A stretch of DNA of 64,000 nucleotides, from NCBI GenBank assembly GCA_905182975.1, contig CAJJDM010000071.1:124001-188000 (forward strand). The letters run 5' to 3'. The translations under genes were made by a program, and so were the position numbers. Positions 25,810 through 39,000 of this stretch are shown here, piece by piece (position 1 is the stretch's first letter; each line of letters opens with the position of its first letter). Under the pieces are notes generated by a model. That model was not told the DNA's origin and ran no database searches. It saw nothing but the letters and a program-made list of their open reading frames with translations. This DNA is from Paramecium primaurelia (lineage: Eukaryota; Ciliophora; Oligohymenophorea; Peniculida; Parameciidae).

Positions 25810-28800
25810 TCAATCTTATTTTTATTTTTATCCATTATTATTTGATATTTATTATTGTTATTTTTCCTATTATTATAGAAACAATTATTATTCTTAATTT
25901 TCTAACTACAATTTCTGTTCTCTTTCATTTTCTTTTTTTTTAAGTTCTTCTGTCCAAGTTCCAGTCATTACTTTTACAATTTCAGGAGATCTAAGAATAT
26001 CAATCAATTCAAAGTATAAAATATTTTCACTAAATAATAACAATGTATATAATACTTTTTGAAATCTTATTAAGATCTAGCAATAGATATAGCTTAGCAA
26101 ATCATAATTAAATCATCAGGATGTACCATCCCTTTGAATTCAAGCATCCAAATTTATCCAGAAAAAAATGATCTTATAAAAGTTCCAATAAGTAAAATAA
26201 CTGATGTATAAATTGTTATAATGCTAAATCCTTAAGTTAGGGTGGAAAAAGTATCTGAGATGACAAACATAATCAAACCATTAGGCTAATCTTTTTTACT
26301 AGGTTTGTCACATGTTTCTAATAAACATGAATTACCATCATAAACAAGAGTCCACCAAGATTGACCATCCAAAGGAGTACTTCCAGAACAAATGAATGAT
26401 AAACTAGCACTTGCATTACTTTAAACTCCCTACTCATAAATAGGTTTTGATTTAAAAGAAGTTCCATCAGCTGAGTACAATTATACAGTTTCAATATAAA
26501 AATTTTCTAATTAAATTTACATTGGATTTGTAGTTATATTTACACGATTTCTGCAACTTAATAATTATTAAATATTTTATAAAATTGGTATTGGTAAAGA
26601 GCTCATGTTCTAAAGATTTTTTAAATATTCATTTCCAGTTGTAGGATATTAAATATAGTTTTTGGTTGGTATAATTTATTATTAATCTCTTGTAAAGATA
26701 AATGATAAATTAAAGAAAAATTCATGGTCAACTTCTCCATTTATTGTTTCATTAAGTTATTATATCAATTGTTAATATAAAGGAAAGGAAATATCCCAAT
26801 TATTATTTGAAAAATTTAATAATTAAAATTGTTATAATTCTCCTTATTTTGGTGCATTATTAATTATTGAATTAGTGCAAGTTTAATTTAAGGCTGTATT
26901 GATTTCATTTTGGTCTTCTAAAGTGTTTTCTAATCCATAAAGTTAATTAGTTTGATATAATACTACATTTAGAGCTGTTTTAGTGTTTATTAATGAAAGT
27001 TAAAATTCTCCACCTCTAACAGGATTTAGTTCTGATGCTGGATTTAAACTTGAAAATAATATCAAAGGACCAAAAATGCAAGCAAAAATGACTAAAACCA
27101 AACAACAACCACAAGTGCATTTTTTAAATCCAGAGATCCTTTTACCTAATGGTTTTTCTAAATAATCTTTAGATTAATTTTTTGTAAAATACATTATCCC
27201 ATGAATGTCTTCTAAAGTAAACCATTAAAATACATCTAAAGAAGTCTATTATAAATTAATTTATTTTTTACTTTTAAGAATGTCCAATCCATTAAAACTT
27301 TAAGTTCAAATAAAAATGGAATTGCATAATAAGTTTAAGCTATTGCATATGATATTAAATTATATGATTATAATAAAGTATTTCTAAGTTTTAGCTTTTT
27401 ATAACCAAATCTAAGCTAAAGTGCAGAAACAGTGAAATATGCAGAGTATAATATGAAAAAACATTGAATGTAACCATTTGATTTATATTTCGAATATGAT
27501 GCAGCTGAATTAGAATCATGGTCATATATAGCATTTTAACCCCAGGGATTTCCTAATCTTAAGAAAATCAACCAATATATTAGGATTACAGTGCACAACT
27601 ATAATAAAAATTTGAGTAAAAATTAGAGTTTATATTTCTAAAAAAATGACTGTTTTTTATTATCACTATCAACGACATCTGCATTACCTTTCATTGTAAT
27701 ATATCTTTCAAAAAACATTAATATAAATTCAACAAGTAATGCCCATATCAAAGATGTTGGTATTTAATTTGTCTTTAAAATATTATTGATTTTTGTTGAT
27801 TCATTAACCATATTAGTAAAAAATATAAGAGTGTAAATTAATATTAAGATCTAAATACTAGCTGTAATTGGATATAAATCAACGCCTGGTCTTGAAAACT
27901 TGTAAGAAAATATTCTTTCAAATAAATTTGAGGAATCTTTCTATAAAATTTTGGGATCTTCAATAATTCTTTTTTCTATTTCAACGCTTTCTTTCAATTA
28001 AAATTAATTATTCTCCTCTTGTTAATTTTAAAGATCATAAAAATCTTCTTCAAATACTAATTTTTCTTAGTCATCTTATTTTGCCAAGTTTTAATTCTAA
28101 ATAAGACCTTTCTTAATATATTTAGTAAATTTATTGATTTTCATTCTCAAATAACCTTAAAACATATTTTCAATATCTAATAAGCTCTTATAATATACTC
28201 CATATTATTTGGCAAAATAAACTTAAAAGATTATAAAAATCATTAACATAACTTCATATGAAATACTTTGATTTCCATTATAAAGAGGATAATACCAAGC
28301 CATCTTATTTCCATTACTCCTCTTTTGACTCTATTTTTCTCCTACTCCACTTAATGTATAAGCAAACACCAACAGAGATATAAAGAAATATATTGAAAAA
28401 GCAATCATCCAAAATAATTTTGATTATACTTTTTCATCAATTAATATCCATAAAAATAACATAAACGGTAAAACACCTCCTAATAATCCACTATCTACTG
28501 CATAATAAAAAATAATAAGCAAAAAACAAAAAGGCATCCAATATGTAATTATTAAACTAAAGATTTCTGTAATGATTCTAAATATAAGAATACTTAATGA
28601 TAGTTTTGTAAGAGCTGATGAATATTTAGTATTTTCAACATAAATTAATTATTTGTCATCAACTATTTTTACAAAATATAAATCTGTAGATTTAATATAA
28701 TTTTCATAATTAATATCTTCTTCAATAGGTTATTATTATATTTAAGGTGATATAGAATATTAAGACTAGATCAATGCTTACCTTGATTATTTTGAAGTCA

Positions 28801-29329
28801 ACTTCATTGATGAGATAATCTTTTGCATTTTTCGACCTATTTTTGAATTATTATATGAAGATTTTTCTAATCTTGAGATTAATTCATCTGTTATTTAAGT
28901 AATATCTAAAATTTAATTTGGACTGGCTCTTAATTTTTTATGTAAATGTGAATAAAATTAATCTATATATAATAATTCTTCTTCAAATTATCTATAATTT
29001 TCTTGAAGGAAATCAGACAAAGGGAATTAAACTCTTCTTTTTAAAATAATGTTTTAAGATAGTAAATAATCCATAATATTTGGTAGACTCATAAATTTGA
29101 ATTTATTATTGAAAGATTAAATATAAGCAATAATTTCTATACATGTTTTCTATGATTTACTTAAACTTTGAAATTTAGTATCTTTTAATAATTTTTCTTC
29201 TGGCAACTCTGCGCTTTTTCTTTCTTCTTAAGCAATTTCAAATTAACTAACAAATACTTTTCTAACTGGTATTTCCAATTCACTATTTGGTTATATCTAT
29301 TATTACTATTGTTAGAATTATTAATCTTA

Positions 29330-29405
<76 letters not shown>

Positions 29406-32400
29406 TAATTAGGCTATTATTATTATTATTCTTATTATTCTTATTTTTAATATTCTAATTGCATGTCATCAGCCATCATGACTTTATCTTTAGTTTTATC
29501 AAGCAATTTTGCATGCCACATTTTTAATTTTTCTTAAGCTTTTTCTTATGTTTTTTTAAATAATTCTTTTTATACTGTTACTTATATTATTGCAGTGAAT
29601 TTCTTAAAATTCTTATGATAGGCAAGTGCCCTTGAAATCATTTTGGATTGTTATTGTTCAAGAATCATAAATCTATTTAAAGATTCAATAAATTATTCCG
29701 AATTTATTAAATCAAAGTGAAGTGAAATAAAGAATATAATAAAGATCATTCCTCCAAGTTTCATTTCGAAAATTTCTAAACAAATAAACTCATTTTAATA
29801 ATCTAAAGCTTTAGTAAAGTTTTCTTCTGCTTAAGATGCACACCAATTCAAAATCCATGGCAATCTCAAAATAGTATACATTGATATAGTAAATACTGCT
29901 AAATAGAAAAGAACTTTGAAATAAATGCTTTCTCTTCTTAAATTTGATTCTCTATTTGATGTTAGTACCAATTCAAAAATAACCAAAAACAATACAGCCA
30001 TGATAAATTCAAAATAATTTAACAATATTCTATTTGATTAAGCTAATAAAATGATAATTGAAATAAAGACAATATGATTAATTTTAATAACCTATTAAAT
30101 TATACCTGACATTGTTGAATATACTCTATTTTTCCAACTTTAATAATTTAAATGGATAGAGAATTTGCTCTTTGAGTAAAGCTTTTATAAAATAGATTAA
30201 GTAAATTACAAATCTAATTCCATTTTAATTGTTGTAGATAAAATCAATTTAGATAAATGTTGTAGGAGTAAAAAATACAAATATATAAGAGAAAGTACAA
30301 GAGTATTTAAAATAAAGATCCATTCAATATTATTATTAGTAATACAATAATGACTTTCTAAGAAATTTGTTTCAGTTGAATTAGAAGAACTTGAATTTTA
30401 GTCAAATTTTGAACAATCCATAATGGCTCCATTATCAAAACCAAGATAGGGAATGAAATATGGATAATTTTAGAATACTGTAGCCATTTTAATTACACTA
30501 AAATCATCTTTATTATATGTAGAAGCCATAACAGGTAATAATTTATCATTATCCTCTATTTCATAATTTAAAAAGTATATCATAATATATTATATCCAAA
30601 TAGCAACAACTGAGAATGTATTTAAGATCTTAATATTGGATGCTCCAGTTTTTTATAAAAATAAATATGTAGCTACACCCAAATATACTAAAGAAAATAT
30701 ATTATTAGCTAAAAGAGTATTGAATAATAAAATTAAAATAAATACTCTTTGCAATGTAACAAATCCAGCAGTTGTTAAATTTAATTTAAATATTCTAGAT
30801 CTGTTATTATAGAAATTAATATCTTTAGCAGCAATTTAAATTTTCTTCAGGTCTTCTAAACTTAATTCTTATGGTTAATCATATTTATTAATAATATTAA
30901 TAGATAAAAATGGATATTGTTGTTTAAATTCTTCTAACTCTTTTTAATTATCTATTTCTTATTATTCTTAAATGAACTAAGTAGGACTGTCTCCTTCAGC
31001 TTGATTATGAATACCTTTCAGAGTATGAATCATCGATCTTGAAATAACTTATCTTGATTCAGTTTTTTATTTTTATAGTTAAAATTGATGTTCAAATTTT
31101 GATATACTTTATTCTTCCTTTTCAAGTTATTCCTTAAGAAACATAGTACATCCAGCATCTACAACATTTGCAAATACAAGTATTAAATAGAATAATACCT
31201 CATCAAAAATAGTAGATGATGAATTATTGATAGATCCATAACATTTATTATTTAAATCAAACTATCCACAAAAACATGTTTAAGCATTAGATTCTTAAGC
31301 AAATGTACCAAATATAAATAATCCTAATTAAGCATCTAAAATTCCTTATTATTTTTCTTCATCAACTTATTATATCACTAAAGATAAATATTATGATAAA
31401 TAAGTTAAAAATACACAAAAACAACTAAAACTAAATGAGATTTTCCAAATTGAAACTTTTTTTTCAATACGAATTCTCATTCTAGTCATTGCTATTAGAT
31501 TTGTAGTCTAAACTAAATTGATTTCATCCTCATTGTCATTATGATCTATTTATTTAGAATTGTAATCAACATATTTTTTTTTCAAATTCACAATTTCTAA
31601 TAAATAAAAATATAAATATACTTTATTTTAATCTTGCCAACAAATTTTTTTCTTATACATTATCTAATAATGCATTATGAACAGTGACAAAATAACTTAA
31701 ATATAAAACCAAAATAATAAAAGATGCAATAGATTAAACAAAAAAGACTACAGAAAATACAACATATAAAGTAAGTAAATCTGTATTAATTTCTGCTATG
31801 AACATTATAGGCTTTTAAAGGAATTTATATTTTTCTAAGATATTGATTTTCATAATCTTGACTAAATCTTCTAAGTCTTTCTATTATTGTTTTTCAATTT
31901 TATCAGTAATTACGACATCACTTGAACCAGACTACTCTAATAATGAATCAGCTGATAATAGTGGCTTTTCTATAGTATGTGGAGTTTGATTTGTCATATT
32001 TGCCAATTTTAACTTATTCTTTTAAGCTTCTTTAAAAAATTAATAAGTATTCAAAGAAATAGCTCCAAAAAATATGGCAATCATATCAGGTAAGTACTCA
32101 ATTCTTAGTTTGCTTTAATTATATTAATAAAATCCATATTATTGATATTTAAGTTATAAATTTGTATACAGATTATCTAGATTTGAATCCATTATTTAAT
32201 TATAACTGGGTAAACAAATAAATTAAAATATATATCTTATTATAAATGCCATTACAAGTGAATATAAATATAAATACCAACATCTAGACATGGAATTATA
32301 ATTTACTTAATCTCTAATGAATTGAAATGTATAATAAAAAAAGAGTCCTCCTATAAAAATAAATAATCCTAAATTAACAAAAGAAAATGGTGTAAAAATA

Positions 32401-35097
32401 ATAAAGCAAATATTTAATGTGAATGTAATCCAAATGATTGTTTTCATAAATAACAAATATAGAGTTTCTATAGTAGTTCTTATTTTAGTTTGTTTTTCCT
32501 TATCACTGATCTTTGCTAAAAATATATTAACTATTTAATTTGAATATTTAAGATAAATCTTAGATCTATAGGAATCGTATTAAAGGGCTGCAAAATAAAA
32601 TAATACCCAAAATAGAATGTCATAATGTTCTTAATTGTTTATTCCAATCAAACTGATAATCCAAAGTTTATCTTCTTATATATTAGTTTGTCCCTAAAAG
32701 AACAAAATATATATATATCTCAAAGATGTGATTATGCATATGTAGATTAAAAATATAATCCAATATTTAAATGAGAAGGGAACAACATATTCCTTAATTT
32801 CATTCTTTTCATTTTTCTATTTGTAAATACAGAGAGTGGAATCATTTATAATAAAAATCATAAGAAATACTACTAGAACACCTTATATAAGATTGACATC
32901 GAAAAATCCAATCCAATATACTATGATTAAAGCAACAACATATGAGGCTTTTAATAAAATGGCAAATGTTAAGGTTAACCAACTTACATCCTAAAAAATA
33001 TATATATTATTTTAATTACTTTTAGAGATTTCTTTTTTTCTTAAATTTATTATTAAGATCTTTTAACTGAAATTTATATTGATTTAAATTAATCATATTT
33101 ATGAACTTATCTAAGAAATAAAAAAAAAGTATAAATAGTGATATTCATTATAAGAAGCTAATAAATTATTGTAAATAATTACATTAATAACTTATTTGTA
33201 TTCTTTATCAAGATTAAAAAAACCAATTTTTTAACATGTCTCTGATGGAAGCTAATCTTAAAATTTACAAATCTAAAATGGATTATTGGGATCATTCATA
33301 TTAGGTATACATTAGTAATAAAATACTATAAAATTGATCAATACAGATGGCAATGCCAAAACCAATGATGTAAATGAATTAATATTATATTAAAGTGTGA
33401 AACCTATGATATAATCAATTAAATATACCAGTAATCATAATCCAAATAACAGATAATAATGATTCATAAGTCTTTTACATTATAACAATAGTTATCATCA
33501 ATACTTGGAGTAATCTAAGTGTAACAATAGGTTGATCAATAAATTTAGAAAAGTTATTTCCTAAAGAAAAGAGTGCTTTATTTAAATTATATAGTAATTT
33601 ATTTTTATCTTCTTCTTCACCTTCATCTACATGAGACATTCTAACAGGTTAACCAGGCATCATTTATTTTAATTCATTTTCATCACTTAATTATTATTAT
33701 TTTGTTTAAATTTCTAATTCATCTTCTTCTTTTTATTATACTTAAATATTAGGAGTCTCTTTATCTTCCATTATAGTAGTGTTATATTTTGATTTTTTAA
33801 ATTGATAAATCTCATAATGGGTAATACATTCTTAAATAGCATCTCTAAATAATATTTTTCTATCTTCATTTGCAAATTACTCTGTTACTATGCATAAGAA
33901 TGCAAATAATGTCAAACCTCCAACCATGAATACGTAACTCTATTTCAAAATAATATTTTACATTCCATTAATTATCTGTTCTCATCCAATACATAATATC
34001 TAAACCAAAATATTATGGCCAATATGAATTTTAATTAACAAATTAAGTTATTATTGGAGTACCAGCAAAATAAACAATTAATAATGTACTTATTAATGTA
34101 AATTTTAGGATTTTTAAAACTAATTTATCAAATTTTGTTATTATAATTTCTTTTTAAAAGAATCTAAAACCAACTATCATTTCCAAAATAAAATAAATAT
34201 ATCCTATTATTGATTAATTACAAATTAAAATTAATGCTAAAACAAACCAAATAATTATAAAATAGAATGAAAATATTTATCTATTTATGGGTTCTCCAAA
34301 TTATTCTAAATATTTCTTTTTCTTTACTCTTCTTAATGCAATTACAAAACAACAAAATATAAATATAAGCGAGTTTGGTAAAAATATTTTAATATAGTCT
34401 TTAGTAGTAATACTAAATTTGTTATTTTTCAGCAATTCAAAATATATCTCAATACCTTCATAATTATATGGTGACATAATATTTATTGCTTATTAAGGAT
34501 CATTTTTAATTATTCCTATAAATGTCCCTTTCATTACTAAACTTAATGCTGAAAATATCAAAAGAAACATCCATATTGCATAGTTTTAATCCTTGAATAT
34601 TATCCAATATAAGGGTTTATATTTAATTTCAGTTTCATCTAATCCAGATATTTCTGTGACATCATCTTCCATGTTTTGATTATAACCTGCAATTGTTTTC
34701 CTTTACTTTTATTATTCTCGTATTTTAGGATAATTCTCAAGAAAATCTAATGGATCTTTGTAAACCTTTCTATATGCTATGTATTTACCTTTTTATCAGA
34801 ATCTCTTTTCTCAAACATACCTATTTTATACAACTATGTTTCCCAAGTTTGAATAATCAGCATGAATATCAAGAAATAGATTGTTGAGAGATAACTTTGA
34901 ATGAGATAGCAATACCCAAGAAATATAATTAATCCTAATACATCTAAAATCCTTAATATCCATCTTTAGGTTGTGTTAGAAAAGAGAGACTTTTTCTCTT
35001 CTAATTATTAAAGCTCTTCATTCTACTCTCTTTCTTGAATCATTTTAATTTCTGCATCTTTCTACATCTCATCTGATTACATGTCATTTCCTTACAT
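25810..35097 (-). CDS. PIEZO: Piezo-family mechanosensitive cation channel
   Basis: Single gene of about 3,000 residues from ATG 35097-35095 to TGA 25812-25810, densely packed with hydrophobic membrane segments over 9 kb. The C-terminus is diagnostic: a WFTLEDIHGIMYF segment, then a membrane span with IFGPLILFS, then LNPASELNPVRGGEFQL leading into the extracellular cap, and a final cytoplasmic LIDILRSPEIVKVMT matching the LI.LYRSPE..I.W end of Piezo proteins. I verified short introns at 26030-26055 and several near 33000-33400 and at the N-terminus, but did not map them all. A low-complexity patch at 33000-33240 might suggest two genes, yet removing short introns there keeps one frame. Between membrane blocks lies a polyglutamine tract (29333-29404 core). 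The cap ends in a Gln-rich tail. In ciliates a role in touch sensing is a natural guess, not shown. Confidence 0.93.
29333..29404. repeat. (TTA)24 microsatellite encoding polyglutamine in Piezo
   Basis: Uninterrupted trinucleotide repeat, read on the minus strand as 24 consecutive TAA codons in the Piezo frame, flanked by further TAA/TAG/CAA codons (about 29294-29453 overall). Under the ciliate code this is a Gln tract inside a cytoplasmic loop; under the standard code it would be a run of stops. The frame was checked from both sides. Confidence 0.9.
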
Positions 35098-36070
35098 AAT
35101 ATATATTTATAAAAAATATTCATATTAATCAATTTGTTGATCCTCATATATTACACAATAATCTTACCTATTTTCAACTAAATATATCATTCAAAATTTT
35201 TATATTAGAGAGAGTATTTTATATATTTCAAAAAGATGATGCTATTCTATATAAATTTTAAAATTTTATCATAATTAAATTCTCATTCTTTTCAAATATT
35301 AAATACTTCCTTTCAAAATGTAATACAATAAATTATAATTGAAATATTGCCTTCCCATTAATATTAAAATAATATTTTTAATTTCACATCACTTTCATTA
35401 ATTTATTAAAAATTGTATCTATATTGCAAAGAACATAGTTGAAATTTCTTGAATAAAAACAGAACTCTAAATAATCTATTTTTTTAATTTATTCTATTTG
35501 TTTAAGTTAATGTTTAATATTTATGTAAATTAACAATATCATCAAACTAATTTCATTAATTCAAAAAACTAACACTCCTTTTAAGGTTCCAAATAAGTCC
35601 ATAGAAATGAACCCATAGATCAGGAGTTCATTTAAAAGGCAAGCTCTTTTATGATAAATTAAAGTTAAATGATCTCCATAAATCTTAAGATTTAATTTAA
35701 AAAGATAACCAATTATTTATTTGATTTCACCTATTAAATTTTCTTAACTAATTTCTCAGTTACAAAAAGTATCTTATTTAAAATTACTATAAATATAAAT
35801 AGATTTAGTTATTTTTTCTTACTTTATTTTAATCAAGTATACAAATATAAAAAGAGTTATTCAACTCTAAAATTGAAAAACAAATAGAATAGCTTAATCA
35901 ATAAATAAGAATTTTTATATATCAATCTAATTTAAATGTTATAAGATTATGAGACTTAAATTTGAAATAATTATATGTAGATATTTGAAATAATGTTATA
36001 AAAGATAGATTAAATATTTATAAATCGATGATTAATTTAATATAAAAGGTATTAATATTTAAATAAATTA
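35098..36070. other. Divergent intergenic region between Piezo and IFT172
   Basis: 973 bp of strongly A+T-rich sequence between the start codons of two divergent genes, long for a compact ciliate genome. It must carry both promoters. No coding frame, RNA gene or conserved motif was recognised. Confidence 0.5.
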
Positions 36071-39000
36071 ATGCAACTTAAGTATTCCTCTAATATTATG
36101 CCTGCTTTAGATGGCATGTAAAAAGTAAGTGGATTAGCATGGTCTTACAATGGTCAAAAGCTTGGTGTTTGTACTGCTGATAGAGTAAGAGTTATAGATA
36201 ATAAAATTAGAAAATATTATTATTTAATGATTAATTGGGTAAGGAGGACAATTTCCCAACGAAGCCCTCAGATAAGACTCAATAGAAATCTTATGTAGTA
36301 AGAGCAATAGAATTTTCTCCAGATTCAACAAAAATAGCTGTTGCTCAATCTGATAATATAGTTTATGTATATAAGATTGGTGCAAAATTTAAAGAGAAAA
36401 AGACTATCTGTAATAAATTCCCAGCCTCTTCTTCAATAACAACATTGATATGGCCAGCATAAAGAGAGAATGATATCATATTTGGATTAGCAGAAGGAAA
36501 AGTGAAGATTGGATTTTTGAAAAATAATAAAGTAATGAATTATACTAATGTTATTAGTCTTAAATAGCATTCACAACAGAATCATATGTAGTTAGTATGG
36601 CAACTAATAGAGATGGAGATATGGTTGTATCAGGTCATCTTGATGGATCAGTATACAGTTACAATTTAGACACTTAATAATCATAAAAGTTAGTAGTGCA
36701 TCATTCTATACCTTATGCTTTAGCTTATGGTTAACATGTGGCAGCAGCTGGTAATGATCAAAAAGTTTCATTTTATGATAATTATGGTAATCTAGTTTAA
36801 AGATTTGATTACACTTAAGATGAAAAATGCAAGGACTTTTCAGTAGGTGCTTGTAGTCCTAATGGAGATATTATAGTATTAGGTAATTTTAATAGATTTT
36901 ATCTTTATACATATAATCAAAAAAGATCATAATGGGAAGAAATAGGAGTTAAACATATAGAGAATTATTATACAATTACAGCATTATGTTGGAAAAATGA
37001 CTCATCAAAATTAATAACTGGTTCATTATGTGGTTCAGTTGATGCATGGGATATTTCAATGAAAAAGATTAGATTTAAAGGAAAATATGATTTGAATTAT
37101 ATTGGTCCATCTTAAATTGTCATTTAAGTTTTATCAACAAATTAATAAGCAGTTATTAGATCATCTTAGGCTGAAATATCAAAGATTGATATAAAAAAAG
37201 AGAGATTTGTAGTTGCTAAAACACATGAAACATTGATTGTAGGAGATTTAGCTACAGGAAAGACATCAGAAGTAAGTTGGAGAGGAAGTGGAAATGAAAA
37301 GTTTGATTTTACAAATGAAAATATTTGTATGGTATTTAATGCAGGTGAATTAACTTTAATAGAATATGGAAGTGATCGTATATTAGGTACATGTAGAACT
37401 GAACATATGAAAAATTCACTTATTAGTGCTAAAGTTAGTTATACTGGTTAAAATAAAACTAAAGTTATTGCCTTTTTATTAGATTTATAAACACTTTAAA
37501 TATAAGATTTAACTACTAAAAGTATTATTGCTACAATTGCTCATGATACAAAAATAGATTTCTTAGAATTGAATTCTCATGCAAATAGATTAATATTTAG
37601 AGATAAAAGAAGATAATTGTATTTATATTCAATCAAAAATGCATTTAAACATACTTTATTATCATTTTGTAATTATGCTTAATGGGTACCAGAAAGTGAA
37701 GTTATTGTTGCTTAAAATAGAAATAATTTGTGTGTTTGGTATTCTATTGAAAATCCTGATAAAGTTACACTTTATACAATAAAAGGAGATGTAGAAGAAA
37801 TTGAAAGAATTCCAAGTACACCTACATAAGCTGGTTCTACTTCTGTTATTGTAAGTGAAGGTTAAAGCAAAGTTGCTTATAAATTGGATTAAGCATTAAT
37901 TGAATTTGGATTTGCAATTGAAGGACGTGATCTTGAAAAGGCAGCCTCAATTTTAGATAAATTAGAATTGACATCAGATACTGAAGCAAATTGGAAAGTT
38001 TTAGCATAATTATCTTTGGAAGAATAAAATTTATCTGTATCTGAACATTGTTATGCTGCTTTAGGAGATGTTGCTAGAGCATCTTATTTGAGAGGTATTA
38101 ATAGACTTATATAAAAATATTATGAAGAAACTGGTAAGAAGGATGGAATATCATATTATAAAGTCTAATCTAAATTGGCTATTTTAGATAAATAATTTAC
38201 TAAGGCTGAAGAATTATTACTTAATCATAATGAAGTAAATGAGGCTATGGGAATGTATTAAGATTTACATAAATGGGATGAAGCTATTAAAATTGCTGAA
38301 AAAAGAGGTCATGAATAAGTTAAAGTTCTTAAAGAAAATTATTATTAATGGTTAATTGAAACTGGATAAGAATCTAAGGCAGCTGAATTAAAAGAAAATG
38401 AAGGTGATTTTATTAATGCTATTAATCTTTATTTATAAGGTGGATTACCAGCAAAAGCTGCAAATATTGTATTTAATTGTAATATGTCTTTCCCATAAGA
38501 TTTATTGGAAAGAATTGCTTAATCTTTAGCTTAAAGTGGTATGTATGAAAAAGGTGGAGAATTCTATGAATAAATGGAAGATGATTAATAAGCTTTGAAT
38601 TGTTATATTAAAGGAAATGTATTCAAAAAGGCAGTTGAATTGGCTAAAAGAAAAGATCCTAAATTAGTTAAATAATTGGAGGAAAGTTGGGCAAATTATT
38701 TAGTTGAAAATAAGGAAACAGAAAGTGCCATCAATCATTATGTAGAAGCAGGCAAATTTTAGAAAGCTATTGAAGCAGCAGTCTATAGTAGATCATGGAC
38801 TAAAGCTATTTAATTATTATAAAATTAATCTGCTGAAGTTTCAAGACCTTATTATAGATAAGTTGCTAAACATTATGAAGATGTTAGATAATATGATTTT
38901 GCTGAAAAATATTATATTAAGGCTAATTCTCCTATTGAGGCTTTTGAAATGTATGTAAAAGCTAGTAAATGGGATAAAGCACTTTCAATAGCTAGAGAAT

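Noticed and set aside
33000..33240. Possible boundary splitting Piezo into two genes, with an alternative ATG near 33103
   Set aside because: Removing short introns of 25, 25 and 29 nt keeps one frame through a membrane segment, and no TGA or promoter-like spacing separates the parts.
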